In this document: piece after piece, positions 46,087 through 58,600 of the stretch
Numbering within the stretch: the stretch's first letter is position 1
How the letters are laid out: the number at the start of each line of letters is the position of its first letter
Origin: Parascedosporium putredinis
Lineage: Eukaryota > Ascomycota > Sordariomycetes > Microascales > Microascaceae
DNA: 64,000 nt
Assembly: GCA_949357655.1 (NCBI GenBank)
Contig: CASHTG010000005.1
Location: forward strand, 992,001-1,056,000
Direction: 5' to 3'
The notes under the pieces: model-generated
What the model saw: the letters and a program-made list of their open reading frames with translations, nothing else
The model's database searches: none
Told to the model about the DNA's origin: nothing
Position numbers and translations under genes: made by a program

Positions 46087-46864
46087 TGTATTATGTAGTC
46101 TACAAATTAGCTCATTAGACCCCATATGCGTTGACGGAGCGAATGAAACTAGTTTTGTATAAACATATGTCAGGATCACCGTCTTATGCATACAGGTATC
46201 GCTTGGGACGCCGCTTTAAGCTTCAAAGAGCGAATCGATTCGTCCAAAGTGTAGACACTAGACAAGGCCGTACCACCCTCCCTCCTGCATGTTTCCCTCC
46301 CCACAATCATACAAGCGCCGTCCTAGCATGAATCCCTGCTGCATCACATCTACGACATGACATGACGAACCGGGTCTAAATGCTCCTCCCGCATCAAGAA
46401 TATTCCAAATCATCGTCAGGATGCTAGCGTGGTCGCTTAGCAGACGGCCAAGAACCACGGCACTCTGCTCTAGGAGAACAGGGTCACACATGGGTCCAGG
46501 GAACCAGTCGCGGTTCCTGTTAGTCCCAGCGGGATAGCTATTCGGTGAGCATTGATCCGAAGCGCGCGGAGCTAGTTTGTTGGCAGAGGGGAGGTAAATA
46601 GTGAAGGCAGGCACCCGATTGGCTGGCGTCGGGCTTCGGATAGTACCCGGGCTGCACTCGCAACCATGAAAGACGTCAGGGCCTTAATTTACACGCCATT
46701 TTGATGGATTAGATCCTACATGTACGCACCAGCTGAGTTTAAAATCCTGTAGCCGTCTCTTGTTACGAGACCCATTCTCTATCGTAGTTGATAGTAATTG
46801 CGGCAAAACTTTGAAAGAGCATCACAATGTAGGAGCATGTCTGACGGTCGCGGATAGTCCCTCC
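46087..46864. other. Intergenic region
   Basis: The spacer between two same-strand genes. A 118-codon minus-strand frame at 46258-46614 has no recognisable feature. Confidence 0.5.
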
Positions 46865-48859
46865 ATGCTAAACAATGGTGTAACAGGTATACTGCATCTT
46901 CCGCGTTTTTTGAGGCCCTGATTGAGGTAAGAGCTCTGGGTATATGAGAAGTCTCGAGCTGAGAATTGAAGTTGCTAATTTACTTCTGCAGGCGGGAGTT
47001 AAGAACTGCTTCGTCAACCTTGGGTCGGATCACCCCAGCATCCTCGAGGCTATCCTCCAGGGCCAGCAGGACCACCCCGACACCTTCCCCGCATAATAAC
47101 ATGTCCTAATGAAATGGTGGCGCTGTCCATGGCCGACGGTTATGCGCGGAGGACGAACGAGCCCCAGTGTGTCATCGTGCACGTCGATGTCGGCACGTCT
47201 GGCATCGGCGCTGCCATCCACAACGCCGCCACTGGTCGAGCGCCGATACTGATTTTCGCGGGACTTTCGCCATTCACAATTGAGGGTGAATTGAAAGGGT
47301 CTCGGACAGAATACATGTACGTTTTCCATGTTCGACGGGGCAGTTCAGGTTTCTCGTCCTGGCCTTTTTCTGTTAGATCGATCTAGCTAACTCTACTCTC
47401 AAGTCATTGGCTACAGGATGTTCCTGATCAGAAACAAATTGTGGCCCAATACTGTCGTTATGTCGCTGAAATCAAGACCGGAAAAATATCAAGCAGATGG
47501 TCCACAGGGCTCTTCAGTTCGCCACCAGTGATCCTAAGGGCCCCGTGTATCTTATGGGCGCCCGCGAGGTCATGGAAGAGGTTATTGTCCCGTATACAGT
47601 GAACCCGAAGCACTGGCGCCCACTCGGTCTCTCGGCACTTCCAGAGAACGCCCTACAGGAGATTGCTGAACTACTTGTCGGTGCGACAAATCCTCTTGTT
47701 GTTACCGGATACAGCGGCAGGAACCACGCAACTGTCAAGTCGCTAGTAGAGCTTGCCGACACCGTCAAGGGTCTAAGAGCTCTCGACACTGGAGGTTGCG
47801 ACATGTGTTTTCCGGCCGATCATCCTGGCTGGTTAGGTATGAAGTACGGCTCAGATCAGAGCATTCGAGAAGCCGACGTCATTCTCGTCGTAGACTGCGA
47901 TGTGCCTTGGGTTAATACTCTCTGCACCCCGCGGGAGGATGCCAAGATTATTCACTTGGATGTTGATCCTCTTAAGCAGCTGATGCCTGTATTTTATATC
48001 AACGCGGAGATCAGGCACCGAGTCGACGCCTGCACGGCAGTTGCCCAGCTCGTCGCCCACATTCGCTCCTCCCCAGCCTTGACGCAGGCGCTATCCAGCG
48101 ACGAGGTTGCCAACCGATGGAGAGCGCTTGAAGAGTCCCACACTACTCTCGTCCAGTCGCTACGGACACAAGCTGAGCCATCGAGTGACGGCGGCATGAG
48201 CGCGGCGTATATCTGCGCGGCTATCCGCGATGCAGCACCACAGGATGCGTTGTACGTTGTGGAGGCCGTCACGAATTCGGTCATCGTGTCTGAGCAGGTA
48301 CGCGCCACTCTTCCCGGCCAGTGGATGAACTGCGGTGGTGGCGGCCTGGGTTGGAGCGGCGGTGCTGCTCTCGGGGTGAAGCTCGCCGCGGACTCGGAGG
48401 CGCCGGGCTCCAATAAAGTGGTGATTCAGATTGTTGGTGATGGCACGTTCCTCTTTAGTGTCCCCGCGAGTGTTTACTGGATATCTCGTCGGTATAAGAT
48501 TCCCGTCCTGACTGTCGTCCTAAACAACAAAGGTATGTCGCGTGGAATCCGGTCCATTCTTTTTGTCTTTCTTTTAGTGTTTACAAGCTGACGTGAGTGT
48601 ACTTGCAGGTTGGAATGCGCCTCGGCGATCAATGCTCCTTGTCCACCCCGATGGTCCGGGTTCGAGAGCCACCAATTCCGAGCTCAACATCTCATTTGAT
48701 CCTTCACCGAATTACTCGCAGATTGCAAGAGCCGCGAGCGACGGTACTATATACGCAGCTAGAGTGGACACCCAGGACAGCTTCCAAAAGGCGTTGGGCG
48801 AGGCACTGGCGGCGGTCCAGTCTGGGACGGCGGCTGTTCTTGATGTAGCAATTAGTTGA
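46865..48859 (+). CDS. Thiamine-diphosphate-dependent enzyme (acetolactate synthase / 2-hydroxyacyl-CoA lyase / decarboxylase-like)
   Basis: Exons are about 46865-46926, 46992-47316, 47404-48532 and 48609-48859. The N-terminal PYR domain shows NCFVNLGSDHPSILEAI and CPNEMVALSMADGYARR, where the Glu is the cofactor-activating residue. A central TH3 domain follows. The PP domain has the ThDP/Mg motif: GDGTFLFSVPASVYWISRRY with the closing NN in VVLNNKGWNAP. The start is uncertain: the ATG at 46865 needs one missing base before YTASSAFFEAL. Other losses are at about 47094 (C run) and 47493 (A run). Family members decarboxylate 2-keto acids, condense them or cleave 2-hydroxyacyl groups; sequence alone does not decide. 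It follows a 2-hydroxyacid oxidase gene, which could supply its 2-keto substrate. Confidence 0.88.
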
Positions 48860-49348
48860 GCAAGTTTTTGTGCTGAGAACGCGCACTTAGCGATTGAAAT
48901 AGACTATTGTTCTGTGCTGTCATATTCACGAAATGTCGACATCTCATGTGGAAATACCAGTCGAGATTATAGTCTCACGCTTGGTAACCTCCGCTCAGCA
49001 GCGACCAGCCACTCGAACATTATCGCCACGGCATCCGCTGACCCCCAAGGAGGAGACTACATGTCAAAGCCCTCAGCAAACACCAGCCAAGCTCATTCGT
49101 CTCAACTTCTCTTTCAACTCTCCCGCGTCCCGTTCCTTGGCATCGTACGTAGTATAGGCCGACAACCCCACCTCGCTAATTTATCCGGAACGTCCCAACA
49201 ACCTGGCATGGTGATCCGACAGATAGCGGCAAAGCACCACGTTGCCTTTCAGGATTGAAGACTGGTTTTATCTCCTCCGATAAATCCAGTAGCTTCCTAC
49301 TCTCTAGAACCGCCCTAGGAGACATAGCCTCTCGTAACTTTAAGCACG
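48860..49348. other. Intergenic region
   Basis: The spacer between two same-strand genes. Two overlapping frames at about 48914-49258 are open but have no recognisable domain, so I do not call a gene. Confidence 0.5.
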
Positions 49349-50173
49349 ATGCTGGGTCTTAATCAAGCCATCGCCGTGGCCTTCGGCGCCGGGCTGGCGT
49401 TGCTCGGCCCGGGTGCCGTTGAGAAAATATACCCAACTTTTCAAGGCGTCCTGTTTCCTCCAAATGCGCCCGAGCCTTGGGCATGCCCCGCACACAACTA
49501 CACGACGGAATTAATATCTTTTGATCCCCTTCTCATCTACATCCACAACTTCGTCAGTCCGGAAGAAGCCAGGCTAGTGATGGGTGCAGGAAGGGATCTT
49601 CTTGTCCCGTCGCCCGTCACAGGGGATGGTTCAGATGTCAAGTCGCGCAGCCGTACCTCGTGGAGTGCGCCGCTCCCTGATGATGATCCGGCGGTGCAGT
49701 GCGTCTTAAGTCGAGCAAGTAACTTCATGGGGACGCTGATGGCGCCGGGGCGCGATGAGATGGGCACCGCGCAAATGGTGTATTACACCGACAGCCAGAA
49801 ATTTGACCTGCATCACGATTGGTTCCAGCGGCCGCGGCTCAAGGATGACGATGGCGGCCGGAAGAGAATGTACAACCGGGTTGCGACGTTCTTCGTTGTC
49901 CTCGAGGCAAACTGCACCAAGGGCGAGACATATTTTCCGAACGCTCGGCCCATTGCACCGCAAGATAGGGGTAAGCCGAGCCCCTACTGGAGAGAGCACG
50001 AGGATGGTGGGTTGGCGTTCCAACCGATTGCGGGAAATGCTCTCTTCTGGCCAAACTTGTTGGCGGATGGAAGCGGGAACCCCAAGACTTTGCACGCTGG
50101 GCTTCCTGTTGGACAAGGCACGAAGACGGCCATGAATATCTGGCCGAGGAACTTCTTCGGCCCTGAGGCTTGA
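49349..50173 (+). CDS. Prolyl 4-hydroxylase-type Fe(II)/2-oxoglutarate oxygenase
   Basis: A single clean exon of 274 codons. A short N-terminal hydrophobic segment (QAIAVAFGAGLALLG) may anchor or target it. The P4Hc fold runs from about residue 60 (LIYIHNFVSPEEARLVM). The iron ligands are the His and Asp of KFDLHHDWFQ and the distal His of KTLHAGLPV; the 2-oxoglutarate-binding Lys is in GTKTAMNIWPR. FPNARPIAP is the conserved strand before the distal His. Such fungal enzymes hydroxylate small molecules or peptides, not only collagen-like proteins. It converges on the SDR gene 240 bases downstream and lies in the PKS neighbourhood, so a tailoring hydroxylation is plausible. Confidence 0.9.
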   Translation: MLGLNQAIAVAFGAGLALLGPGAVEKIYPTFQGVLFPPNAPEPWACPAHNYTTELISFDPLLIYIHNFVSPEEARLVMGAGRDLLVPSPVTGDGSDVKSRSRTSWSAPLPDDDPAVQCVLSRASNFMGTLMAPGRDEMGTAQMVYYTDSQKFDLHHDWFQRPRLKDDDGGRKRMYNRVATFFVVLEANCTKGETYFPNARPIAPQDRGKPSPYWREHEDGGLAFQPIAGNALFWPNLLADGSGNPKTLHAGLPVGQGTKTAMNIWPRNFFGPEA

Positions 50174-50413
50174 TATCTAGAGCTGCATAGATTGGAGAGC
50201 GGAGAGGAGTTTGAATCCAGGCCAGGGCCCCGGAGAAATAAGGGCCATCTTATATATCTAAAACGAGCTCTGCTCTACAGCACATTTACTACCATCATTT
50301 CCTGGAAGCGATATTGAGTTCAAAGAGACTGTATTTGCCTTGGCCAGATCCCGAGACATAGGTATCCATGCATACACAATTTATCATGTTGGCTACTCTA
50401 TCAACCCAGCATC

Positions 50414-51310
50414 CTATACCTTGGCCCGCATATCTGCAAGCGCAATGACTGCTTCAAAACATGATTGGGGAACAATGTATCCCTCTTGATCCACTGCTTC
50501 GTCGAAGCGATCCCGGATAGTCTCCGGCGTATAATCTCCGTCGGGGCAGTGTACACCCCTAGTTTCCGCCAAGAAGATGCGTCCGAAATTCCTACCGTAG
50601 GACGAGATGAACTGACTAGTGACCTTGCAATCCTCGTGGACTAGCCACGCCACCACGGGGAGACGGCCGAGGCGGGGTAATTCTGCTCTATCAGGTCAAA
50701 TATTGGTCCCTCGGTAACAATCTCCGTTGTCATGCCTGTGTTGGCGATGGGTCCTAGAGCATTAACGAGGATTCCGTGGGGTTCGCCGTCAAACGAGAGC
50801 GCTTTCGAGAGGCCGAATAAAGCACCTTTCGCCACGGTGTAGGCGGAGTTTTGAGGCATTCCGTAAAGCGCGGCGGAGGACACGATGAGAATGCGCCCGT
50901 ATTTCTGCTTCACCATGTGCGGCCAGACGGCCTGCGCTAAATTCCACGACCCGTGTACGTGGACGCCCAGCATTTGCGAGAATTGCTCGGGGGAAACGTC
51001 CGGGAACTCGCCTGCTATGTCAATACCCGCGTTGTTAACCAAAATGTCGATTCTGTTGAATTTGTCGATCGTTGTTTGGACGATGGCGTCCGTTACAGAA
51101 CGCTCTGCAACCGAGCCCGGGACGGCGATTGCATTTCCGCCGGCATCGACGATGGCTTTCGCCACCGCCTCGGCCGTTGCAGCAATTAGGTCGTTCACGA
51201 CGACTGTTGCACCCCGCTTGCCCAAGAGTAGGGCGTGCTCGACCCATGCCGGCCCCGGCGCCGGTAACGATCGCGACGCGGCCATCGAAGCTTAGGAGAC
51301 TAGTTGACAT
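50414..51310 (-). CDS. Short-chain dehydrogenase/reductase
   Basis: The start is the ATG at 51310 (MSTSLLSFDGRVAIVTG). The cofactor motif is TGAGAGMGRA, then ILVNNAGIDIAG, the catalytic Ser in RILIVSSAALYG and the Tyr-Lys pair in YTVAKGALFG. After the catalytic core a 75-residue extension (SQFISSYGRNFGRIFLAETRG) resembles the multifunctional-enzyme-2 / HSD17B4-type SDR branch. Two apparent base losses, at about 51258 and 50655, are both explained by a lost G/C. Length is about 298 residues. NAD(P)-dependent alcohol/ketone interconversion in the cytosol or peroxisome is expected. It is the gene next to the PKS C-terminus on the same strand. Confidence 0.88.
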
Positions 51311-52638
51311 AGTGGAGAAGGGAATATAGTATTGTTCTTTTGGCGCAAAAGGACTGGCTTCCAAAATTCTATTCACTTGCGAGGGTGGCTCGAGGAATTA
51401 TACTTGAATATTCCCTGCCCATCCGGATAACCCCACGATACTCCCGGACAGTGTTTGGGCCATTTCTAGGTTCTGTACACCTTTCGTGGTATGTGCCCAT
51501 CTGAGAACTTAGATGCGCACCCTCCAAGCGAATCATTATCCTTTCAATGCGCCTTGGCTTGTCAAGCTGAGCCTGGCGTCCTATGCATGGCAGCTTCTTT
51601 GCGGCGGTTGGGAAACGACACCTGCCGGAAGTGCGGCCTCTGCGTGCCAAGCCTTGGAAGGAAAGGATCGCCGACCAGTTGATCAGATGAAAGCCTTCGG
51701 AAAAGGAAACTATGACACTTTTGAAGAGTAAAGTAGAACTCTTTCTGTTGCACGTGTTTAGGGTGAAAGCGGTGTAGAACGAGGAGCAGAGGATCCGGTT
51801 CTCTTCTCTACGTGTGGCTCGCTTGTTGTCGAGCGGGAACAGCGAAAACACACTTCTCAATCAAATTGTCCACTTTGTGTTGACAGGATATAAGCCTCTT
51901 TGGACCTCAAATAGACAGGGAGCGTTCCCCTGTCCTGTTTTGGTCTATCACTTTGTACCTCGGGATGAGCTGAGATACTTGTTTGAACTGTAGAGCCTTC
52001 TTGATACTAACTATAGAAATGGGAGATATGAATTGAAGAGCTGATTTTTTTAACACTTTACGCTATTTAAACTATAATTAATGTGTTGACCTCGAGAGAG
52101 TCAGGTCCATGCCCCAAAGAGGCCGCCTACTGTATTCATTACGACATTGCATTCGATATTAAAGTTGTACTCGTAAAGGAGGTAAGAGAATCCTGGGAGT
52201 AGTTATTAATATAAATGATTGATAGCTAGACTGGTGAGATACTAAACATCACAAAAGATGTTGTTGAAGCCGAAGCAAAATTATGCTCTGAGGGTTTGCA
52301 TGTTAATGTGACTCATGTAGCCTTGGTGTGTCCCCCTATTGCTTTTTTCGCCCACTTGAGGGGCCAAGTGTACTTGAATCGGGGACGAGAGGGGACGAGA
52401 GGGGACGAGAGGGGACATGGGATATTGATCGCTGTCTCCAAGGTTTACTTGCTTCCTTATATATCTAGAGTCTGGGGGTGGACCATGTTTCCATTCACAT
52501 CCATAGATGTACGGTTGCTACATCTGTTTTGTCGTTGCGTGCCACACACACAAATAAGTATTCAAATTATTTATTCTCTCCTGTATGCCTGTTGCCTATA
52601 TGTATGTTTGAACTGGAAGTCTGAACGTGAACGCACAT
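51311..52638. other. 1.3-kb intergenic region between PKS end and SDR start
   Basis: AT-rich at 52020-52250 and containing a G-rich tandem repeat at 52381-52416. CCATCCGG, half of the palindrome found upstream of the PKS, occurs near 51420 in the presumed SDR promoter. No gene is seen. Confidence 0.5.
52381..52416. repeat. Tandem repeat of GGGGACGAGA, 3.6 copies
   Basis: Three perfect 10-base copies are followed by GGGGAC, where the fourth copy diverges to GGGGACATGG. Four G4 runs at 10-base spacing also meet the loose rule for a G-quadruplex. Confidence 0.95.
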
Positions 52639-55600
52639 CTAGACCTCTGCCGCCGCAAAACTTACTAGACGGGACTCCTTGGTCACTGTCTTGGCTAGCT
52701 CCCAGATGCTTCCTCCCTTGCGCAGCGCGAGAAGAGGGATGCTCGCTTTGAGGTGCCTTCCAATCCAATTTCGCAGCTCAACTGCCACGAGCGAGTCTAC
52801 ACCGTAGCTGTCAAGGCTACGGGTCTGGCTTAGTGACTCTACGGGGGTAGCGATCAAGTTGCTGAGCTGCTGCAAGATGCTCTGGCAAATTATGTCAGCC
52901 GCTTCCGAGAACTTTTAGCACCCGGAAGTAGGCGGACTAGGTCGACCGAGCCACTCTTATCTGCCTGCACCTCCACCTTTCGACGGCAAACGTGACCAAA
53001 GAGGCGGGTGTCTAACCCGGTTTCCACTCCCATGTCGTTGGTGCTTGATAGCTCGCCAATGGAAAAGACGCTCTTGGATGGGCTGGAGGGCCGCGGGTGC
53101 GCGACGGCATAGTTGATGAGCTGGAGGAAATCCGCCAAGTTGATCACCCCGAACCCTTGGCGGCGCAGCGATGCCTCGATTTCCGCGTTTTCGCTGACGA
53201 ACCCGACTTCCAGCACAGGCCCAATGTTGATCGCAGATGCTGGGAGTCCTATGGTAGTTCGGTGGCGGGCGAGTGCGTCCTGGTAAGAACAGCCGGCAGC
53301 ATAATTGGACTGACCCGCGTTTCCGCGGAGAGTCACGACGGATGAGAGCATGATGAAGAAGTCGACCTCGCCAAACATCTCATGCAGGTTTCGGCTTCCG
53401 GCAATCTTGGAATTTAGTGCACCTCCCCACTGCTCTACAGTCATGTCCTCCAACAACGAGTCCTAAAACGGCCGTGTTAGCTGTAGGGGGTCCGAAAGGT
53501 GGTCATTTGTGTAGATGAAGAACTTACCTGCAACACCATTGCCGAGTGAATGATGCCCCGAATTGGCGGGAGTCCAGCGTTGCTCACATCCTGAACCATG
53601 CAACGGAGGCTCTCCTTGTCGGCGACGTCGCAGCGCATAATTACGAGCTGAACGCCCTTGGTTTCCAAGTCTTGGATGAATTGTCGGTTCTCATCTGCGG
53701 CGGCGGACCGCGACAGCGCGACGATGTGACGAGCACCATGGTCCGCCATCCACGAGATGAGCGGCCGGCCTAGCCCACCCAGACCACCCACAACCACATA
53801 GGTTGCGCCCTGGTCTAGCTTTGCCGGGGCTGGTGGAGGCGGAACTCCTTTAACTTGCTGGCCCACGCTGACGCTGAGCACCGTCTTGCCTATGTGCTTC
53901 CCATCATGGAATTGTCGCAAAGCCGCTTCAATTTCAGAGATGGGGATACTCTTTGGCTTGAACGGGCGAATGGACCCGCGAGCGACCGCATTGACGACAT
54001 CTCCGAGAATTCGTCGTGCGAGCGGCTTGTTGGTTTCCATCAACAGGTTCAGCTCCACGTAAGAGAAGGTGATGTTATTCAGCAAAAAGGCCATAGGCAT
54101 GAGCGCGTCTTCCATAATGTCCTTTCGCCCGATCTCGACAAAGCGACCAAAGGGCCGGACGAGATTACACGACATGCGAAACATGTCGCCGGATAGGGAG
54201 TTGAGGACAACGTCCACCCCAGATCCGCCCGTGAGGCGCTTGATTCCGTGGAAAAAGTCCGAATTTCTACTCGAGAAGATGTGCGAATCGGGAATGCCGT
54301 ATTCCGTGCGCAAGAACTCACGCTTTTCATCGTTGCCGACAGTTACGAAAACCTCGGCGCCGAAATGCTGTGCTAATATGATGGACGCTTGCCCAACTGC
54401 GCCAGCCGCGGAATGAACCAGGAGCTTTTCTCCAGCCTTTAGTCGGCCCTGGTCAACTAGAGCGTAGTAAGCCGTACACCAAACAATTGGGAGTGCAGCG
54501 GCATCTTCAAACGTCATGGTGTCGGGGATGATGTGACAACAATCGCCGTGGACGACGGGGTAATTGGCATAGGGCCGGGAGTACATGGCACACACACGGT
54601 CACCCGGTCTAAACCGAGACCGCATATTTTCGCCGACGGAAACAACCACTCCGCTACAATCGTTACGCATATCTGTGATGCCTTCAAGCTGACCGGCTGC
54701 AATGAGGACATCCTTGAAGTTGATACTTGCCGCACGGAGCTCTAACTTGATGTCATCAGGCCCCAGTGCGGGCGCTTGTTCATCATCCACCCAGCGAAGG
54801 CTCTCAAGAAGCCCTGGGACGGCCAATTTGGCCGCTAGCGGGCGTCTTTCGTCTAGGAACGGGATGAGTTTCGTCGCGGCTCTGCCTGCACCGCGTGAAA
54901 GGGCGCTGGTGATGTCGTTGCGGTTGAACGCGCGCGGGACGTAGAGTTGGCCATCGTTGTAAGTGAATTCAAAGTCCACCCGTGTTTCTCTTATATTGGG
55001 GTCCAAGACCCCTTGACTCACAAATGTGGGTAGGACGTCGGCCAGAGCCTTGGTAAGCTGGCCATGCGGGAGGCCGGGTAGGTCCAGAGTGATGATGCGA
55101 TGTTGCGGCATCTCTGCCCGGAGACAGCGAACCACACCAACCCATATCTGGGCCTCGGTGTCGCTTAAACGCGATGGACTACCGCAGCTGACGAAAACGA
55201 GGACTTGGGAAGCCAATACCCAATTTTTGAAGCCTCTCCATAGGCCGTTGGCTGGGTTGCTCGAAAGGGCGTGGGCAATTTCGGGCATGATGATGGTTAC
55301 ACCTGTGTTAAGTGGGGGCTCGGTAACTGAGTGTAAGTATACTCGGGTCCCGAGCAAGTGCTGCAGGTCTTCAACAGCAAGGCTAGTCGTAGGGTCGCAG
55401 CTAACGATATTGAAGACTGGCCGCGCGATCACGGTGGCATCCGTCCACGGAATGGTGGCCGCGAAAACGCTGATCGATCCACCACTCCCGCTGTCGTAGT
55501 CCACAAACTTGGGCGCCGTGTCGGTAAAGCCGGCTCTGCCCAACCTCGAGATCCACTGCTCGGGGACAAGAGCGGGGACGTGCGGCGGCCTTCGTCGTAA

Positions 55601-58600
55601 CCGGCCCACCAACCCTCGAATACGCCAAAGAGAAGATTGAGATGAGGCATCTCACGCGTGATTTCCATCAGGAGAAACGTCCCGCCTGGTCGCAGGAGGG
55701 GTCGGAGATGCGCAACGACCTTGTCGATGCTTTGGGTGGCGTGTACGACATTGCTCGCGACGATGAGATCGTACTCGCCTTCCTCGAATCCTTGCTCCGC
55801 TGGGGCCTTCTCGATATCGAGCACCTTGAAGTGAACTACGTCGCCCAGGCTCCCCAGACGATTCTTGGCGCCCTCAAAGAAACCGGGCGATAGGTCGGTG
55901 AAATCGTAGTGCTCAGCTAAGCGATCGCCGCTTCCGTTCAGCGCTTGGAGAATTTCGATAGTGGCGGACGCAGTGCCACCACCAACCTCGAGCACCTTCA
56001 AGCCCGGGTTCTGCAGACCGAGCGCGCGACAATAGTCCGCCATCTGGAAGATGCATCTTGAGAAACGGTCTTGGGTGTACACGCGCGTAAGTAAGTTGTC
56101 TGGTACAAGCAGGGAGAGGGGATCGGTAGTCTGCGTCACGATGTCCGCCAGATGGGGCCCGAGTCGTACTACAGCCTCGCCAAATGGCCCTAAATCTAGA
56201 TCATGCGGCTTCTCGGGGAACGGTACTTCTCCAGTATCGCTGCTAAATGGATCGAGGGATCTCATCCATTCGAAGAAATGCTCCGAGTATCCTATTGGAA
56301 CCGCAGTTGGATCAACCTCTCTCAAGGTTTTCTGTACGTAGTGGAAGGTCATCTCGTCTAGGTATGCGTTTTGCTTGGCGATGCAAGCTGGCGGCGCTCT
56401 GCTTCGGCAGGCTAGATCCCGTTGCCTCGGCTTCCAGTCGTTGACAAAGGGAACCCACTCGATGCCGTAGCTTGCATCCTCTTGTGGGCCGGCGCTAACG
56501 TCGTCGTCCATCAACTTGGTAGTACGCACGCCATTTGCAGTGAGTAATATACCCTGGCTGGGTGACGTGCCAGTTCGGACAACGAGGTTATACGCGTCCT
56601 CCTCTTTGACAGACGTGCAGGTGAACTCTCTGGCTCCGGGAGTGGGGGTTCATGATTGACCTGCATGTCCTGGATGAAGGTGGGGACATATGTTGATCTA
56701 ATCTGAGTTTCTAAAATCATGATGGAGTAGATACTGTGGAAAAGGCAAGAGTCCAGCACGGCGGGATGTAAGATGTCACCAACACCTCCGAGCTCTGGGA
56801 GCAGGGATTCCGTGGCGACAGCAATCGCGGCATGCTGGCAAGTCTTGATGCTCGTCACATTATCGAAACCGCTGTTCCAGTCAAGGCCAAGCCCGCGGCC
56901 CATGCGATAAAACTTTCGTGGACTTTCCCCTCTATTGCATGTCTGCTCTAGGCTCTTTTGCACTTCAAGGCTGGGATTGACTGCGTGGGCCTGGATTGCG
57001 TCTTCATTAACCCTGATGTTGCCGCGGCAATGCTCGGTCCACTCGCCGTTATCTGCGACGGTGAAGATGCGAAACTCATTCCACGTAGTAGAGGATGCGC
57101 GCGATGTCCGGGCTTCCGGCCTCAGACTAAAAGTAATTTCAACGTCTTGGCCGTCCTCCGGGAGCAGCAAGGCTTTCCCAATACTGACATTGTGGAGCTG
57201 GACACTCTTAATTGAGGCGTTCCTGTTCCGTTGCATGGCATGTTGTCTTATTGCCTGGATTGCCATTGTGATGAAGCCTGCTGCCGGAAAGATGACCTGG
57301 CCTTGAATGATGTGCCCTCGTAACCAAGGAAGATCCTTGAGGCTCAGATACCGGCGCCATCGGGGCTCCAGAGGTATAAAGTCGGGACAGGGAGAGCCCA
57401 ACAGAGGATGGGGCGTGTGCTTCCGGTGCCTGTATTCCTTGGATATGCGCGTCTCGTGCCAAAACTTGCGCTCGCGATTGAATGGATACGGGGAAGATCT
57501 TGAAGCAGGCAAGGGGGCGTGGGGACGCCACTTGCGTTGATCTCTTGCAAAGGCATAGATGTCGTCTGGGAATGCAAAACTCCCACGCACTGGAGCAAAC
57601 TACGATCGGCCTCTTTCCTCTCGCAAGAGCGTTCACATATCTCGGCTGCGCGGTTAGAGATGAACCCATGGACTTGAGGATCTGCTTGACGGGGCCGGCA
57701 AGTTGCGAATGAGGACCGATTTCCACAATCGTGTCAATGGGGTGTCCTCTAAACTCGTGGGCACACATGCTCTGGACTGCCTGGGAGAAAAGCACGGGGC
57801 TTATCAGGTTCGAGACCCAATAGTCCCCATTGACGACACAGCCAGGGGTGAGCTCCTTGCCAGTCACGGAACTGAACATGCGAGCAGCCTTGCCATGAAT
57901 GCATTCCTGGGTCAGCTTGTCCAACGACTGTTGATACTCGTTGCTAATCAGCTTCATTTGGTGCGAGTGGTATGCTGCCCCGTTGGTCATGAGCTTTCTA
58001 TTGAAAATGCCCTTTTGGTCAAGAATGCGCTTTAACTCGTCAATGGCTGTGGCATCCCCTGACACGGTGACGCTTGAGGGGCTGTTATAACAAGCGATGC
58101 GGCTTTGGCCGAAATCTTCGCCAAGAGACTCGATGCAGGCATTCACCGCGTCCGCATCCGCGCCCACGGCCATCATTCCACCCGGCGTCTCGAGCTTATC
58201 CCCGGAGAGGAGTTGGCTTGTAAAATATCCGCGGTAGTAGGAGGCTGCAATCGCATCCTCAAATGAAATTGCCTTGGCTGCGTACATGGCTCCGATCTCT
58301 CCGCTTGAGTGCCCGACTACCGCGTCGGGGATCACTCCCATCTCACCGAGCAAGTCAACCAGACCTAATTGAATGGCCGTTGTAGCTGGCTGAGATATGG
58401 CGGGGCTATTAATCTGTGAATCCGTTTTGGGCTTGCAGAGTTCGCTGATCAGGTCCCACTGGCATCCGAGCTGTTCGAGGGCTCGTCGTGCGCGGTCAAT
58501 AGATCTGGCGAATCTGGGATGGCTGGGGAGTAGTTCCCGGCCCATCTCAGCATACTGGGCCCCTTGACCGCTGAAAACAAAGGCAATTCGGGCTTTGGAT

